64,000 nt of DNA, taken from the NCBI RefSeq assembly GCF_932294415.1, contig NC_065544.1, positions 23,287,351 to 23,351,350 of the forward strand, given 5' to 3'. Below the pieces are notes generated by a model, which was not told the DNA's origin, did not search any database, and saw nothing but the letters and a program-made list of their open reading frames with translations. Position numbers and translations under genes: made by a program. The DNA comes from Quercus robur. Taxonomy: Eukaryota > Streptophyta > Magnoliopsida > Fagales > Fagaceae. How positions within the stretch are numbered: position 1 is the stretch's first letter; each line of letters begins with the position of its first letter. Positions 1 to 12,129 of the stretch are shown one piece after another.

Positions 1-994
1 AATAATCTTCAATAAGCAAGTTGCTCGGTTTATGTTTGTTGTGCTTTTGTATGGACTTGCAAGCTTGAACAACTAAAATTCAAGTGCTGTTGGTGCCGCC
101 TCGCATAAGATTTAGAAAGGGACCAGTCAGCTTGGTTGATGAGAAATTGATGCCCTTCAATTTTTAATTTGTCATTGTGTCCTAGAACTAGAAGCATAGT
201 CCCACTGCTTTGTAGAGAAACAGTGAATAAAGCCCCTGGCCAGCATGCTTTTATTATAAACTAGTCACATGATACACAGAAAAATATGATATGAACATAT
301 TTTATTGGATAATTATTGAATTAATATATTAGATTGTATATTTTAAAAAGTCAATGTGTTATTTGAAATTACGTTTTATATTATAAGTTTTTTTGTGGTG
401 TAACAACTAACAAATTAAATATATTTTGTAGTTGGGTATTATATGTAGTGAGATATGTATGAAAATACAATACAATAACTTTTTTATATAAAAAAACAAA
501 AAAAAATTACAGTGGGAGAACTATTAGATCAAGTTCAAATCATGTATACTTTATTTATTACTATACAGATGTACACGATTCAACACTTATGGGTATATTT
601 TTCTTCAAAGCATAGATCCACGTCTCTTTGTTTCACACAATTGAAACTAAGTGAAAAAGTATATAAAGATAACTATGCAATAGATCATTATCAATAATTC
701 ATATATCATAAAGTGGAAATATAAAATAAAAGAAAATGCAAAGAACAAACTTTATTTCATCATATGAACATATGAACAAATCTTGCAATATATAACTCTT
801 CAAATTCATAAACCACATGATTACTTAGATTTTATAGTAAAATAAGATCAATCCATCCATCATGACATTGTAGTATAGTCTATATATAATTATATAAAAA
901 TCACCTTTTGTTGATCATGTTTCATAAACCAAAAGTACCGTTTATACATCTAATAAAATCTTTAAAGAATAACACATGAGAGTTCTTAATTTGA

Positions 995-995
<1 letters not shown>
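1..995. other. AT-rich intergenic DNA
   Basis: No open frame here resembles a protein family I know, and the short frames are what AT-rich DNA gives by chance. There are poly-A and poly-T runs and AT-rich stretches but no structured repeat that I can delimit. Confidence 0.6.

Positions 996-1089
<94 letters not shown>
996..1089. repeat. (AG)n microsatellite, about 94 bp
   Basis: An uninterrupted AG dinucleotide run of about 47 units. It is the longest perfect dinucleotide array in the window and is likely to vary in length between individuals. Confidence 0.97.
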
Positions 1090-1092
<3 letters not shown>

Positions 1093-1404
1093 ATAGCATA
1101 ATGATGTTCTAGAGTAAATTATATTTTGTCTTATTCTCTTTTTGGCTTTTTCCTTAAAGATGATCAACTAAACAAAATAAAAGCTTACCAAGAAAGCTCA
1201 AATTAGCTAAAAATTTAATGGTGGAGGTGCCTATTATTTGTAATAGAATGGACAAAATAAAAATTACAAACAGATTTGAGAAAGATGCATAAGATTTCTA
1301 AAAGATGCATAAGACTAAACACATGGGATGCAACAATAACAAAATTACCATACTAAATATTTTTTTACTTTTTGACACTCAACAAATAAGCACAAAAAAA
1401 TGTT

Positions 1405-1889
1405 TGTGGGAGGAAACTTAATCTCGGCCCCAATTAGGTATTGTTTGCTTTGGGATGGGCAAAGTTGACCCTTGCTCCTGTAGGGAATTAATTCGAAATT
1501 CCCAACTTGTGAGAGATAAAAAATAGAGAAAACACACGCCAAAGAAAAATAATTACATGCACAAGATAGTATTTATGTGGTTTGTCAATTTGCCTACGTC
1601 CACGGAGTTGCAGGGATTTCACTATTATCAGGGAAAAATACAAAGTGCGGCAGTACAGTGTTTCAGTCTCTCAAGAACGACAACAACAAAACCCTAATCA
1701 CCAAGTTGCGTTTTCTACATCCTATGCACAAGATACACAATGGTCTACAAAATGAGCCAAGCCTCCGCTCCATGGACTAAGCCTCAGAAGATCTCCCATT
1801 AAAAACCACACAATATTATTCGGGTTGGGTCAGGTCGTCAACCGGATCAAACAAAACTAGGCTCCACAAAGCCCAACAACTCCCACCCG
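1405..1889 (-). mobile_element. LTR fragment of a copia-like retrotransposon with polypurine tract
   Basis: Read on the minus strand, the segment carries a phrase common in plant copia LTRs (around 1575-1605, the complement of GTGGACGTAGGCA). Its plus-strand right edge is CCCAACA followed by ACTCCCACCC at 1880-1889, which on the minus strand reads as a polypurine tract abutting TGTTGGG. I infer a 3' LTR and the end of its internal region; the rest of the element is not seen. The left edge at TGTGGG is a guess. It is a fossil fragment without recognisable coding sequence. Confidence 0.45.
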
Positions 1890-1973
1890 CACAAATTTGC
1901 TTAATCCCACATCGGGTAAGTATTGAATTTCTTATACTTTCTATCAAAAAAAAAAAAAAAAAGAAAAAAAAAA

Positions 1974-2360
1974 AGGGAAAGAAACGAAAACAATTTCATT
2001 GAGGAAGCTACAAGGACTATGGTGGAACTGAATTTTAGTGTCCATCTTGGCATAAATCCGAAGCTAGAAGGACTATGATTTAAAATGTAATTTCACTTTT
2101 AGTTTTTATTTAAGTATATATTGAACCACATTATTGGGGCATGCACCTATTACTATATTGCAACCTGATCGTTAACTATTTTATAAAAAAAAATCAAATA
2201 AATATAGGACATATTATAATTTGTGGAATATATATTGGAACATAAAAAAATATATTAGAAGTTTGGAACACAAAACATAGTACAAAGTATTTGTATTTGT
2301 TAAGTGCTAGTAATTTAAAATTTTCCAACACGTTACCACTGGACCACTTAGTAGCTTAGA
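1974..2360 (+). repeat. Diverged partial copy of the resistance-gene upstream region
   Basis: This stretch matches 4672-5000, just upstream of the NB-ARC-LRR pseudogene. Shared landmarks in the same order are ACAATTTCATTGA, AGAAGGACTAT, ATTGAACCACATTATT, a GGGGCA(T/C)GC block and TAATTTAAAAT followed by TTCCAACA and ACCACTTAG. The copy lacks several blocks and no coding region follows it. It may be the relic of a second, deleted resistance gene or a local duplication of promoter DNA. Confidence 0.6.
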
Positions 2361-2911
2361 AAAGGTTTTATGGGTTCCAGTCTTCCAGGCAGTTCAACTG
2401 ATAAAATCTCTAATAATTGCATGGATCTACAACTAGTTAATTTAAAAATGATTGACAAATAAATTAAACTAGAGTTGATCATATAAGACGGCTTTAAGAG
2501 AAGAGTTCTCATATGACCATAACAGAATGTTATAGCATTTTTATAGCAAGTGAAGTGTCAATCTACCATAGATCAACATAAAACAAAATAAATTAATTTA
2601 GTCCTTAAAGCTAATTTATTCCCTTAAAATTGTTAGGCTAGTTAGTTATTTTTCTCAACTATTTTAGGAACTAAGTTAACTTTAGGAACTAAATTGATTA
2701 TACAAAATGCTGTGACATGTTACCCTGGTAACTTTGCCTTAAAATGGCAAATAAAAAATAGTATATGATATCGTGAATTATAAAAGAGTAGCCAATAGAA
2801 TAACTTTTTTTTTTGTTTTTTGTTTTTGTTTTTGTTTTGTTTAATGGAACCAACAGAATAAGTTAATAATCCTAAATATTCTATGTAAAAACATTACTTA
2901 CAAAAGACCAA

Positions 2912-2950
<39 letters not shown>

Positions 2951-4671
2951 CTGTGACATGTTATCACGTGACTTTGCCTTGGAATATTGGTAAATAGAAT
3001 AGTATATGATAACCATAAAGTTTAGTCTCAAAGGTGGGATCTATTTAGTTTTATTGATAAAATATCTTATTGTCGAATAAGAAATTTAGGATTTAATCTC
3101 CATTTATACAAAAAAAATAAAAATAAATAAAATCCGGATAACAGGTGCCCTCAAGTCATTCGTTTGTTAATGGACTATTTTAATCTTTTTATACTACTTT
3201 TATGAAAAATATAAAAACTTGTAAACAAAAAAGTTTCTTTTTTCTCTTTTTATATATATAAAAAGTTTCTAATACTATTGTATCTTTAAAAACGTGAACG
3301 CTATAGGTTTGAAATACTATTGTATTTATTATTAAAAAAATTAGTTCAAAATTATAATTAGCTTTTTTTTTTTAGATTCCTAAGCACATTGTACCATGGG
3401 CAAATTCACTTAGAGCTCAGAGGGTTCAAATAAACCCCCTGATCTACCCCCCCCCCCCCAAAAAAAACTATATATATTTAATTTTTTTGACCCCCTGAAA
3501 ATATATAAAAAGTTGAACACTATGACCTTAAATTTTTTTTAAGTCCAGCTAAAATAAGTTTGAATATAATCCTCTTAACAATATTATGGTATTAAAAAAA
3601 AAAAAAAAAAACCTCAATAACAAACCAATTTGATATAAAATATTAGAAAGAAATTAATAAGATCAACAACAAAAGTAGAAATTTGCTAATCTTAAAACTT
3701 AAAAAAATCCCATTAAGATCTTAAAAAATTTGAAATAAATCAATCAAATGGGAGATCAATGGATAATTATTGCTAGGCTGTGTATATTGAAAGAGATGTA
3801 ACTTGTAAGACTAATAATGAAGATATCATGCAATGATTTCAAAATATGAACCATCGTATAAAGCAATTATAAAACTTTATATATTATGGTTGTTGTTGTT
3901 TTTTTTATAATAAATTTTGTATAATTTATATCTCTTATTGATCCTCCTAAAAAATAATCCTAGAACTGCAACTACTTTGCGCATGGAAAGGTACCCATCC
4001 AACTAGAAAGCCCTTAGCACCAATGTTTTATAGCTCTAAACAGAACCTATTATTCCTTGGAACGGTTAAAAATCAGTATATAATTTCGAGAATTACTAAA
4101 GAGTACTAGCCAATAGAATATTTTAGTTATTCACTTATTCCTTAATCTTAATGATCCACATGATTCATCCATGAATAAAAGTAATTAAATATAAGACCCT
4201 AGACATGCTTGGGTTTATGCCAATAATCAAGGTTAACAACTTTCTATCTTTATCCTTTACATTTTTTTTCTTTTCTAATTCTTGATTGACAGACACAATA
4301 AAATCTTATAATATTTTCATAACAAATTAAGTTATTAGACTAACTACCACATGTCAACATAAAATGATAATAAAAATATATCGGGACTATCATAACTCAA
4401 AGAAAAGATATTACGAAAATATTTTAAGATATTTTTATGTCATTAGACTTTTTCTTTATACTAAATCATACTTGATGGTTTTCTAAAAAATAAAAATAAA
4501 AAGTAAAAAGTTCTACTTGATGGGTAAGATGGCTGGTCAATGCTCCCTAAGTATATATTTTTTTATCCTTTGCTGATCTTTACTTTCTTAATTTTTATTT
4601 TTATTTTTAAGAACTGTACAGGTCCTAATTTTTAAGTATTGATTTAAAATTAAAAAGAAAAAAGAAAAAGA
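2361..4671. other. Intergenic DNA with small repeats
   Basis: No gene is seen. It holds an (AT)n run at about 2914-2944, a short pair of related blocks (around 2700-2770 and 2935-3015, sharing TGTGACATGTTA and ACTTTGCCTT), and a C13 run near 3450. A stretch at about 3020-3115 with a tRNA-like look and an A-rich tail could be a degraded SINE. None of the small frames resembles a known protein. Confidence 0.5.
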
Positions 4672-4997
4672 AAGAAAGAAATGAAATGAAAACAATTTCA
4701 TTGATGAAGCTAGAAGGACTATTGTATTGTGGTACAGAATTGTAGTGTCCATTCCGGAAAAGACCTGTTCCTTTTTGTTGAAATGAAGAGGATTAATTAA
4801 GATTTAAAATGCCATTTCCCTTAACATATCCTGATCGATCAATGCCCTTTAATTGGTACATATTGAACCACATTATTATCGTTGTGTATTGGGGCACGCG
4901 CGTATTACTATCACATGGACAAAGTCAAAGATGCTGCAACTTGATCTTTAAGTAATTTAAAATGTTCCAACATTCATGTACCACTTAGCCACTTCCT

Positions 4998-5005
4998 TAT
5001 AAATA
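4998..5005 (+). promoter_or_regulatory. TATA box of the resistance pseudogene
   Basis: TATAAATA lies 110 bp upstream of the inferred ATG at 5115, a normal place for a plant TATA box. The same upstream region is partly repeated at 1974-2360, but without this box. Confidence 0.5.
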
Positions 5006-6412
5006 GCTGAATATGAGAAATGAAGAAGCACAAATTCAACCGCACTATTGCTAATGTCCTACTTTCTGTTCATTTCTGACTGTGTTATCAATCCAACTTA
5101 ACTTTCCATTAACTATGGATGATACAATACTTATTGATCTCTTTAAGCAGTTGGGTGATACACTACTTATTGGTCTCTTTAAGCAGTTGGGTTCAATCGC
5201 TGTTCAGCTGGCTAAACAAGAGAGCAAGTTGCTTGTTGGCGTTGATGAAGACGTCCAAAAGCTTCAAGGCAAGCTCGGGTTCATCAAGGCAATGTTGGAC
5301 GATGCCGAGGAAAGACATGCAGTGAAGCAGCGTACTGAGAAGCTTTGGTTAGAGCAGCTCCAAGACAAATGCTACGAGATGGACGACGTTTTGGACACCT
5401 GGAGCACTGCAAGGATCAAAGCAGAGATAGAGAAAGAAGAAGGAAAACCAGCTGATATTAACGCTCCAGCTGTTGTGAAGAAGAAGGTATGCTCTTTTTG
5501 CCATCTCCATCATGTTGTTTTAACCTTCCACTGCGTCATGATCTTGGTCACATGATTAGAATACTGAATGAAAAATTAGATATGATTTTCAAGGACAGAG
5601 GGAGTCATAGGATTGACTTTAACAGGCAACCTGAAGTAGTTGTGCGACCAACAACAACGTCCTTTGTGGATGAGTCCGATATAATTGGTCGTGATAACTA
5701 TAAGGATGAGTTGTTGATCAACCTCTTAGGCGTTGGTAGTCCAAAGGAAAGAAAACTCCATGTCATATCTTTGGTGCCTTGGTGGGCATGGGAGGTCTTG
5801 AAAAAACAACTCTTGCCCAAATAGTCTACAATCATAGTGAGGTGAAGGAACATTTTGATAAAAGAATGTGGGTTTGTGTTTCTGATCCTTTCGATTAGTG
5901 CAAGGTTGCCAAAGCAATCATTGAATCTCTTGAGTGTCAATCTCCCAATGCTACTGAATTACAAAGTTTATTAGATAAAATTTATAGTTTGATTGGGGGA
6001 AAGAGCTTCTTTCTTGTCCTAGATAATGTGTAGACTAACGACTTCACAATATGGGAGCCTTTTAGAAATACACTCAAATGTGGAGTTCAGGGTAGTAGAA
6101 TTTTAGTGACTACATGTAAAACTAGGGTTGCAAAGATGATGGAGAGTTCCCCCATAGTTGATTTGGGGGTATTGGCCCTTGAAGACTGTTGGTTGATATT
6201 CGCTAAAATAGCGTTTTCTAACAAAGATCTACATCAATGTAGGGATCAAGAAGAGTTAGGTAGACAACTAGCAAATAAGTGCAAAGGCATACCAATCGCT
6301 GCAAAGACTCTCGGTAGTATTATGCGTGGCAAAATAAGTAAAAAAGAGTGGGAGAAGGTTTTGCACAATGATTTATGGAAATTAGAAGATGTTGAAAATG
6401 GTCTTTTGGGAC

Positions 6413-6440
6413 CATTTTTTTTTTTTTTTTTTTTTTTTTG
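6413..6440 (+). repeat. Long poly-T run inside the resistance pseudogene frame
   Basis: About 25 T residues follow GGACCA where relatives encode GPL-LSYYELP. It adds a run of phenylalanine codons and changes the frame before GAGCTATTATGAATTG resumes the winged-helix sequence. It looks like slippage expansion of a short T run in the coding sequence rather than a transposon tail, because no other foreign sequence accompanies it. Confidence 0.7.
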
Positions 6441-6639
6441 AGCTATTATGAATTGTCCTTGTTAGAGAAATAATGTTTCTTATCTTGTGCTGTTTTTCTA
6501 AAAGATCATCCCTTGGATAAATTTGAGTTAGTCTTGAATTGGATGGCACAAGGAAATATTGACTCAAAAGTTGATATGGAAGTGGAATCCATAGCACAAC
6601 TCTACTTTGAAAATTTAGCCATGCGCTATTTTTTCCAAG

Positions 6640-7130
6640 TGTTAGTGCAAACACAATAATAATGGAAATAACACAACGAGAAACTGAATAATACTTTTGA
6701 ATATTATTAACGTAAAAAAAGAAATTACACAGCACTATTTAGACTGAGGCACGACACTTGCTCTCTTTAAGGAGATTCAAGCTCTTGGTTGGCTAAACTT
6801 TGTAACCGGTGCAAACCTTCTCTGACTTGTTTTCCGCAGGATACAACAGCCCAACAAGTGTCGTATAGCTCCGAGAGGTTGATTCATTTCCATTTTTGAT
6901 ACCTTCACTCTTCACCTCTCCCTTGCGCATGTATCTAGCCCAATATCTGAGACAATTCATGTTAGCCCATTAATTACCACAATTAAAAATAATAAAATAG
7001 TTTCTCTCATTTTCAATGTGGGATTAAACATTTTTACTAACTCCTCATCTTCCATATTCACTTTCACATCTTTCCATTTATGTTATAACATTTATTCATT
7101 TTAATTATTTAATATTAAAATGCTCCAACA
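6640..7130 (-). repeat. 3' LTR of the copia element
   Basis: 491 bp from TGTTAGTGC to GCTCCAACA. About 100 bp at its left edge and about 190 bp at its right edge match the other LTR closely, but the core (about 6745-6935) does not. Confidence 0.9.
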
Positions 7131-10100
7131 ATCCCCCACTCATTTTAATATTAATTTTTTTTAGTTAAAGAGAGATTACTAGGCAAAGACGGGTCACTAT
7201 GCATTATGAAGGTGTGCTCTGCATTGAACCTTCACTTTGTAAAACAGCAATCTTAACTCCAAAGTTGTAGTGGTCTTCGACTTGAACTATGACTGCTTTA
7301 GGGAAATTAAGCGTTACTGCTTACACATAACAACCCAAGTGTTAACATGAGTTTTTATAGCTAGCACTTTACAGTCGTGTACTGATCCCAGTTTCATGAG
7401 TGTATTTGAGATTAAGTCAAAATCTCATAGGGAGCGGCCCCACCCCCACACTCACATAGGTGAAATTTTGTCAAGGGTGCTCATGTAATTCTGACACCCC
7501 ACTCATACGAGCTACAAATTTCATTAAGAGTTTTTTACTCAATCTCTCCACATTACAGGATAAATGCAATTATATCATAGGGATGAACAATTAAAAAATT
7601 ATTTACAAAATAAATAATTAAAAAATAAATAAATTGTGCATTTCTTACGACCATTGTATGATTCGTTTTTCCCATTGAACCCAATTCTCAAGGTCTCTGG
7701 TCCTTGGGTTGGGTATCCTTATACATGGCTCATGATTCTATGGACTTTAGTTCCATCCTTCTCGATGTATTCCACACTCTATCTTTTGCCAAGGCCTTGG
7801 TAAATGGATCTGCAAGATTATCATTAGATTTAATAAAATCCACAGTTATGATGCCACTACTCAAATAAGATCAAATGGTACTGTGCTTTCTTCTTATAGG
7901 TCTGGATTCATCATTGTAGTAACGGTTTTTAACTCTACCAATTGTGGCAGTGCTATCATAATGAATTAATATAGGTGGAATTGGCTTTTCCCAAAGTGGA
8001 ATTTCATATAACAAATCTCTAAGCCAATTTGCCTCTTCACTAGCTGAAACTAATTGTATTAATTCAGCTTCCCTTGTTGAATTAACAATTATTGTTTGCT
8101 TTTTATATTTCCAACAAATAGCACCACTACCTAAGATAAAAATATAACTAGTGGTAGAGAGAGAATCAACTGACAAAGTATTCCAATTGGTATCACTAAA
8201 ACCTTCAATTATAGCAGGGTACTTTTGATAAAATAAACCATAGTTTTTGGTACCAATTAAATATCTTATGACTTGTTCAATAGCTAGCCAATGATCTTTA
8301 CTAGGCTTGTTAGTAAATCTGCTAAGCACTCCTATTGCATATGCAATGTCAGGTCTAGTACAATCAGTAGCATAACGCAAACTACCAATGATACTAGCAT
8401 AATCCTTTTGATTAAAAATCTCATCATCATTATTCACAGGAATTAAATGAACACTAGAATCAAAAGGAGTAGCTACACTTTTGTGATCATGAAAATTATA
8501 TTTTCTCAACATAATGTGATTGATCAAGATATATTTCATCACATGCTTTTGTAATTTTCATGCCCAAAATAAAATTAGCCTCACCAAGATCTTTCATATC
8601 AAAATGGCTTTTAAGCATATTTTTTGTCTCATTTATAACATGCATATTTGAGCCAAAAATCAACATATTATCCACATAGAGGCTAATAATAACATGTAAA
8701 TTATTCCATGATTTAAAATAAATACATTTATCACATTTATTTGATTTATAACCATTCTCAATCATGTAGGAATCAAACTTTTCATGCCACTGCTTAGGTG
8801 CTTATTTTAAGCCATATAGGGATTTAGTTAACTTGCATACCTTGCTTTCTTATCCAGGGTCCACATAAATCTCTTCCTCTAGGTCCCCATTTAGAAAAAC
8901 AGTTTTTACATCCATTTGATGAATTTTCAAATAAAAAATTGCAGCAATAGCAATTAACAATCTAGTAGATGTAATTCTTGTTACCGGAGAAAATGTATCA
9001 AAGAAATCAAGATCAGCTTTTTGTTTTAAGCCTTTTGCAACAAGTCTAGCTTTAAACTTATCTATTGATCCATCCGGTTTCAACTTTTTTCTAAGGACCC
9101 ATTTACAACCTATGGTCTTACAACCAGGTGGAAGATCTATTAATTTCCAAGTTCTATTAGAAATTAGAGATTCCATCTCATCATTTACAGTCTCTTTCCA
9201 AAATATAGCATCAGGTGATGTTAAAGCCTCTTTTAAATTTTGGGGATTTTCCTCAATGTTAAAAACATAATAATCAGGACCAAAATCCTTTTCAACTCTA
9301 GCTCTTTTACTTCTTCTAGGTTCCATTTCAAAATTTTCTTGATTTTGTAAATGTGAAGTAGAAGAACTAGGTTGTGACTAAATATTTTTTTCACTCCCAC
9401 TATTTTTCAATTTAAAAGGAAATTTTTCTTCATGAAAAATTACATCACCAGATTCAAAAATTATTTTGTTTTCAAGATCAAAAAATCTATAAGCTGTACT
9501 ATTAATCGCATAACCAAGAAAAGCACAGGTAGTAGCTCTAATACCTAATTTAGGCATTTTAGGGTTAGTAAGCCTTACATAAGCAAGACAATCCCATACT
9601 CTCAAATATCCCAAATTTGGCTTATGTTCTTTCTACATCTCAAAAGGTGTGGTGTGTGACTTTTTATGTGGCACCCTATTCAAAACATGACATGCATTTA
9701 AAATAGCTTCACCCCAAAAATGTAAAGGTGCACCAGATTCAATTAACATGGCATTTGTTAACTCAATTCAAGTTATATTTTTTCTTTTAGCCACACCATT
9801 AGAAGCAGGTGAATATGGTGCAGTAGTTTCATGGATAATTCCCAAAGACTAAACAAATGAGTTGAATGCACTTGATTCATACTTATGGCCTCTATCACTT
9901 CTCATTCTTTTTATTTTTCTACCGAATTGATTTTTAACTTCTTTTAAAAAATCTTGAAATTTTTTAAAAGCATCACTTTTATTTTTCAACAAATAAACAG
10001 TTGTATATTTTCAGAAATTATCAATAAAAGTGATAATATATATACATATTTCCTCCCCGAGTTAAAATTCTCTCAAATTCACATAAATCGGAGTGAATTA

Positions 10101-11681
10101 ACTCAAGCAATTCAGTATTTCTTACAACACTTTTATGAGGCTTTTTTTGTAATCTTAGCTTGACTACAAGTTTCACATTTTTCAAAATCTTTTGACAGTC
10201 TTGGAATTAATCATAAACTACTTATGATTCCCACCTATCTACTATTTATATGACACAAATGAGCATGCCAAAAATTAATAGAAGAAAGCATATAAACTGA
10301 ACTGGTAGATGCTTTATTATTCTCAACATTCAATTTAAACATTCCATCACAAGCATAGCCCTTGCCCACAAATAATCCCTTTTTAGTGATTACATAATTA
10401 TCAGATTCCATAGTTTGCTTGAAGCTAGTCTTGTTAAGCAAAAAACTTGACATCAAATTCTTCCTCATGGACGGAGTGTAAAGTACATCTTTCAATGTTA
10501 GCACATGTCCAGAAGTGAATTTCAATTCAACCTCACCACTCCCAAGAACCTTGGTTTTGCTAGAGTCACCAAGCATAACAGTTTTTTCTTCTTTCAAAGG
10601 AGTGTACAACTTGAACCAATTTTTATCATAGCAGATGTGCCTATTAGCACCAGAATCTACCCACCACCCTTCAACATATGACACCATGTTGATGTTTGCA
10701 ATCATAACCACTAAAGGCTCTTCGGTTATGTTAGCCTGCGGGATAGATTCACGTTTCCAAAATTTGCAAAATCGAGCAATAGGCCCACTCTTGCCACAGA
10801 CAAAACATGATCTATTAAATTGATCTTGTGAAGGGGGTCCTTGGTTCTTATTGTAATTTTTATTTGGGTTTCCCCTTCCTTGAGGTCTATTATTATTTTG
10901 AAAGGCTCTCTTTTTAGGCTTCAATTGACTATTTCTAGGAAAATGATTTTTGGGCATATTATTATTGGCTGAAATAAGGTTTACCTTTGTGGTGGAATTA
11001 CCATTGCTTTCTTGTGTCATAAGTGCATCTTGTCCTCTAGCCCCCTCCTCTACACGGATGCGTGTGATCAAAGTCTCCAAGGTTGTCTTCTTTTGTTTGT
11101 GCTGCAAAGTCTTTTGGAACTCCCTCCAAGATTGTGGTAGTTTATCAATTATGTCAGCTACCACCAAATTGTCTCAAATCTTTATGCCTTCGGATCTCAA
11201 TTCTGCCACAATCATTTGGAAGTCTTGTGCTTGATCCACCACCGATTTTCCATCCACCATTTGATAATGGAAAAATCTACTAGCAGCATACTTCTTTGCA
11301 CTTGCCTCCTCGGTATCATACTTGCTTTGTAAAGCTTTCCAAATTTTTTTAGCAGAATTATAAGTTGTATCATAATAATCATAAAAATGATTGGCAAGAC
11401 AATTCAAAAGATAAGAGCAACAATTATATTCATATTTTGTATACTTATCTATTTTTTCTTGATTGATACTATTTTCTTTCTCATTCATCTCATCGGTAGG
11501 AACTTTTGATGGATTCTTGTCAGTGAGAATGTAGGAGACTTTGAGAAGACTCAAGTAGAAGATGAGCTTTCCTTTCCACCTCTTGAAGTGGGATCCCTTA
11601 AAGCAAAAGGCCTTGTTGAGATCTCCAACAGGCTCCTTGGTTTCTCTTGTTTAGACTCCATGTGTTGAATCTCCTTAAAAT

Positions 11682-12129
11682 TGTTGGTGCAAACACAATA
11701 ATAATGGAAATAACACAACGAGAAACTGAATAATACTTTTGAATATTATTAACATAAAGAAAGAAATTACACAATACTATTGAAGAATGAAAATGCCCAA
11801 ACGGATAGTCCATTAAGTGGGTTAATGGCTCTTCATTGTCTATAATAAAAATGGAGGATTAATTCGGGCTATCTACTCACCAATGGATATGGTAATTACT
11901 CTGAATGAGCTGTCAAGTAGGAGGATCCAATATCTAGCCCAATATCTGAGACAATTCATGTTAGTCCATTAATTACCACAATTAAAAAGAATAAAATTAT
12001 CTCTCTCATTTTCAATGTGGAATTAAATATTTTTACTAACTCCTTATCTTCTATATTTACTTCCACATCTTTACATTTATGTTATAACATTTATTTATTT
12101 TAATTATTTAATATTAAAATGCTCCAACA
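11682..12129 (-). repeat. 5' LTR of the copia element
   Basis: 448 bp from TGTTGGTGC to GCTCCAACA. Its two edges match the left LTR, while its core (about 11782-11935) is unrelated to the core of its partner. Confidence 0.9.

Larger units (their letters stand above)
6640..12129 (-). mobile_element. Ty1/copia LTR retrotransposon, broken copy, inserted in the resistance pseudogene
   Basis: The element runs TG to CA, is flanked by the 5-bp target duplication CCAAG (6635-6639 and 12130-12134), and lies on the minus strand. LTRs are at 6640-7130 and 11682-12129, and a polypurine tract (GAGTGGGGGAT on the minus strand) abuts the left LTR. In transcription order the parts are gag (from about 11554) with a zinc knuckle near 10800, protease (DSGA, near 10655), GAG-pre-integrase and integrase (about 10300-9600), reverse transcriptase (about 9330-8500) and RNase H (about 8200-7870). 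This gag-PR-IN-RT-RH order defines Ty1/copia. The copy is broken, with roughly half a dozen or more interruptions. It is a fossil, though the clean target duplication suggests moderate age. Confidence 0.96.
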
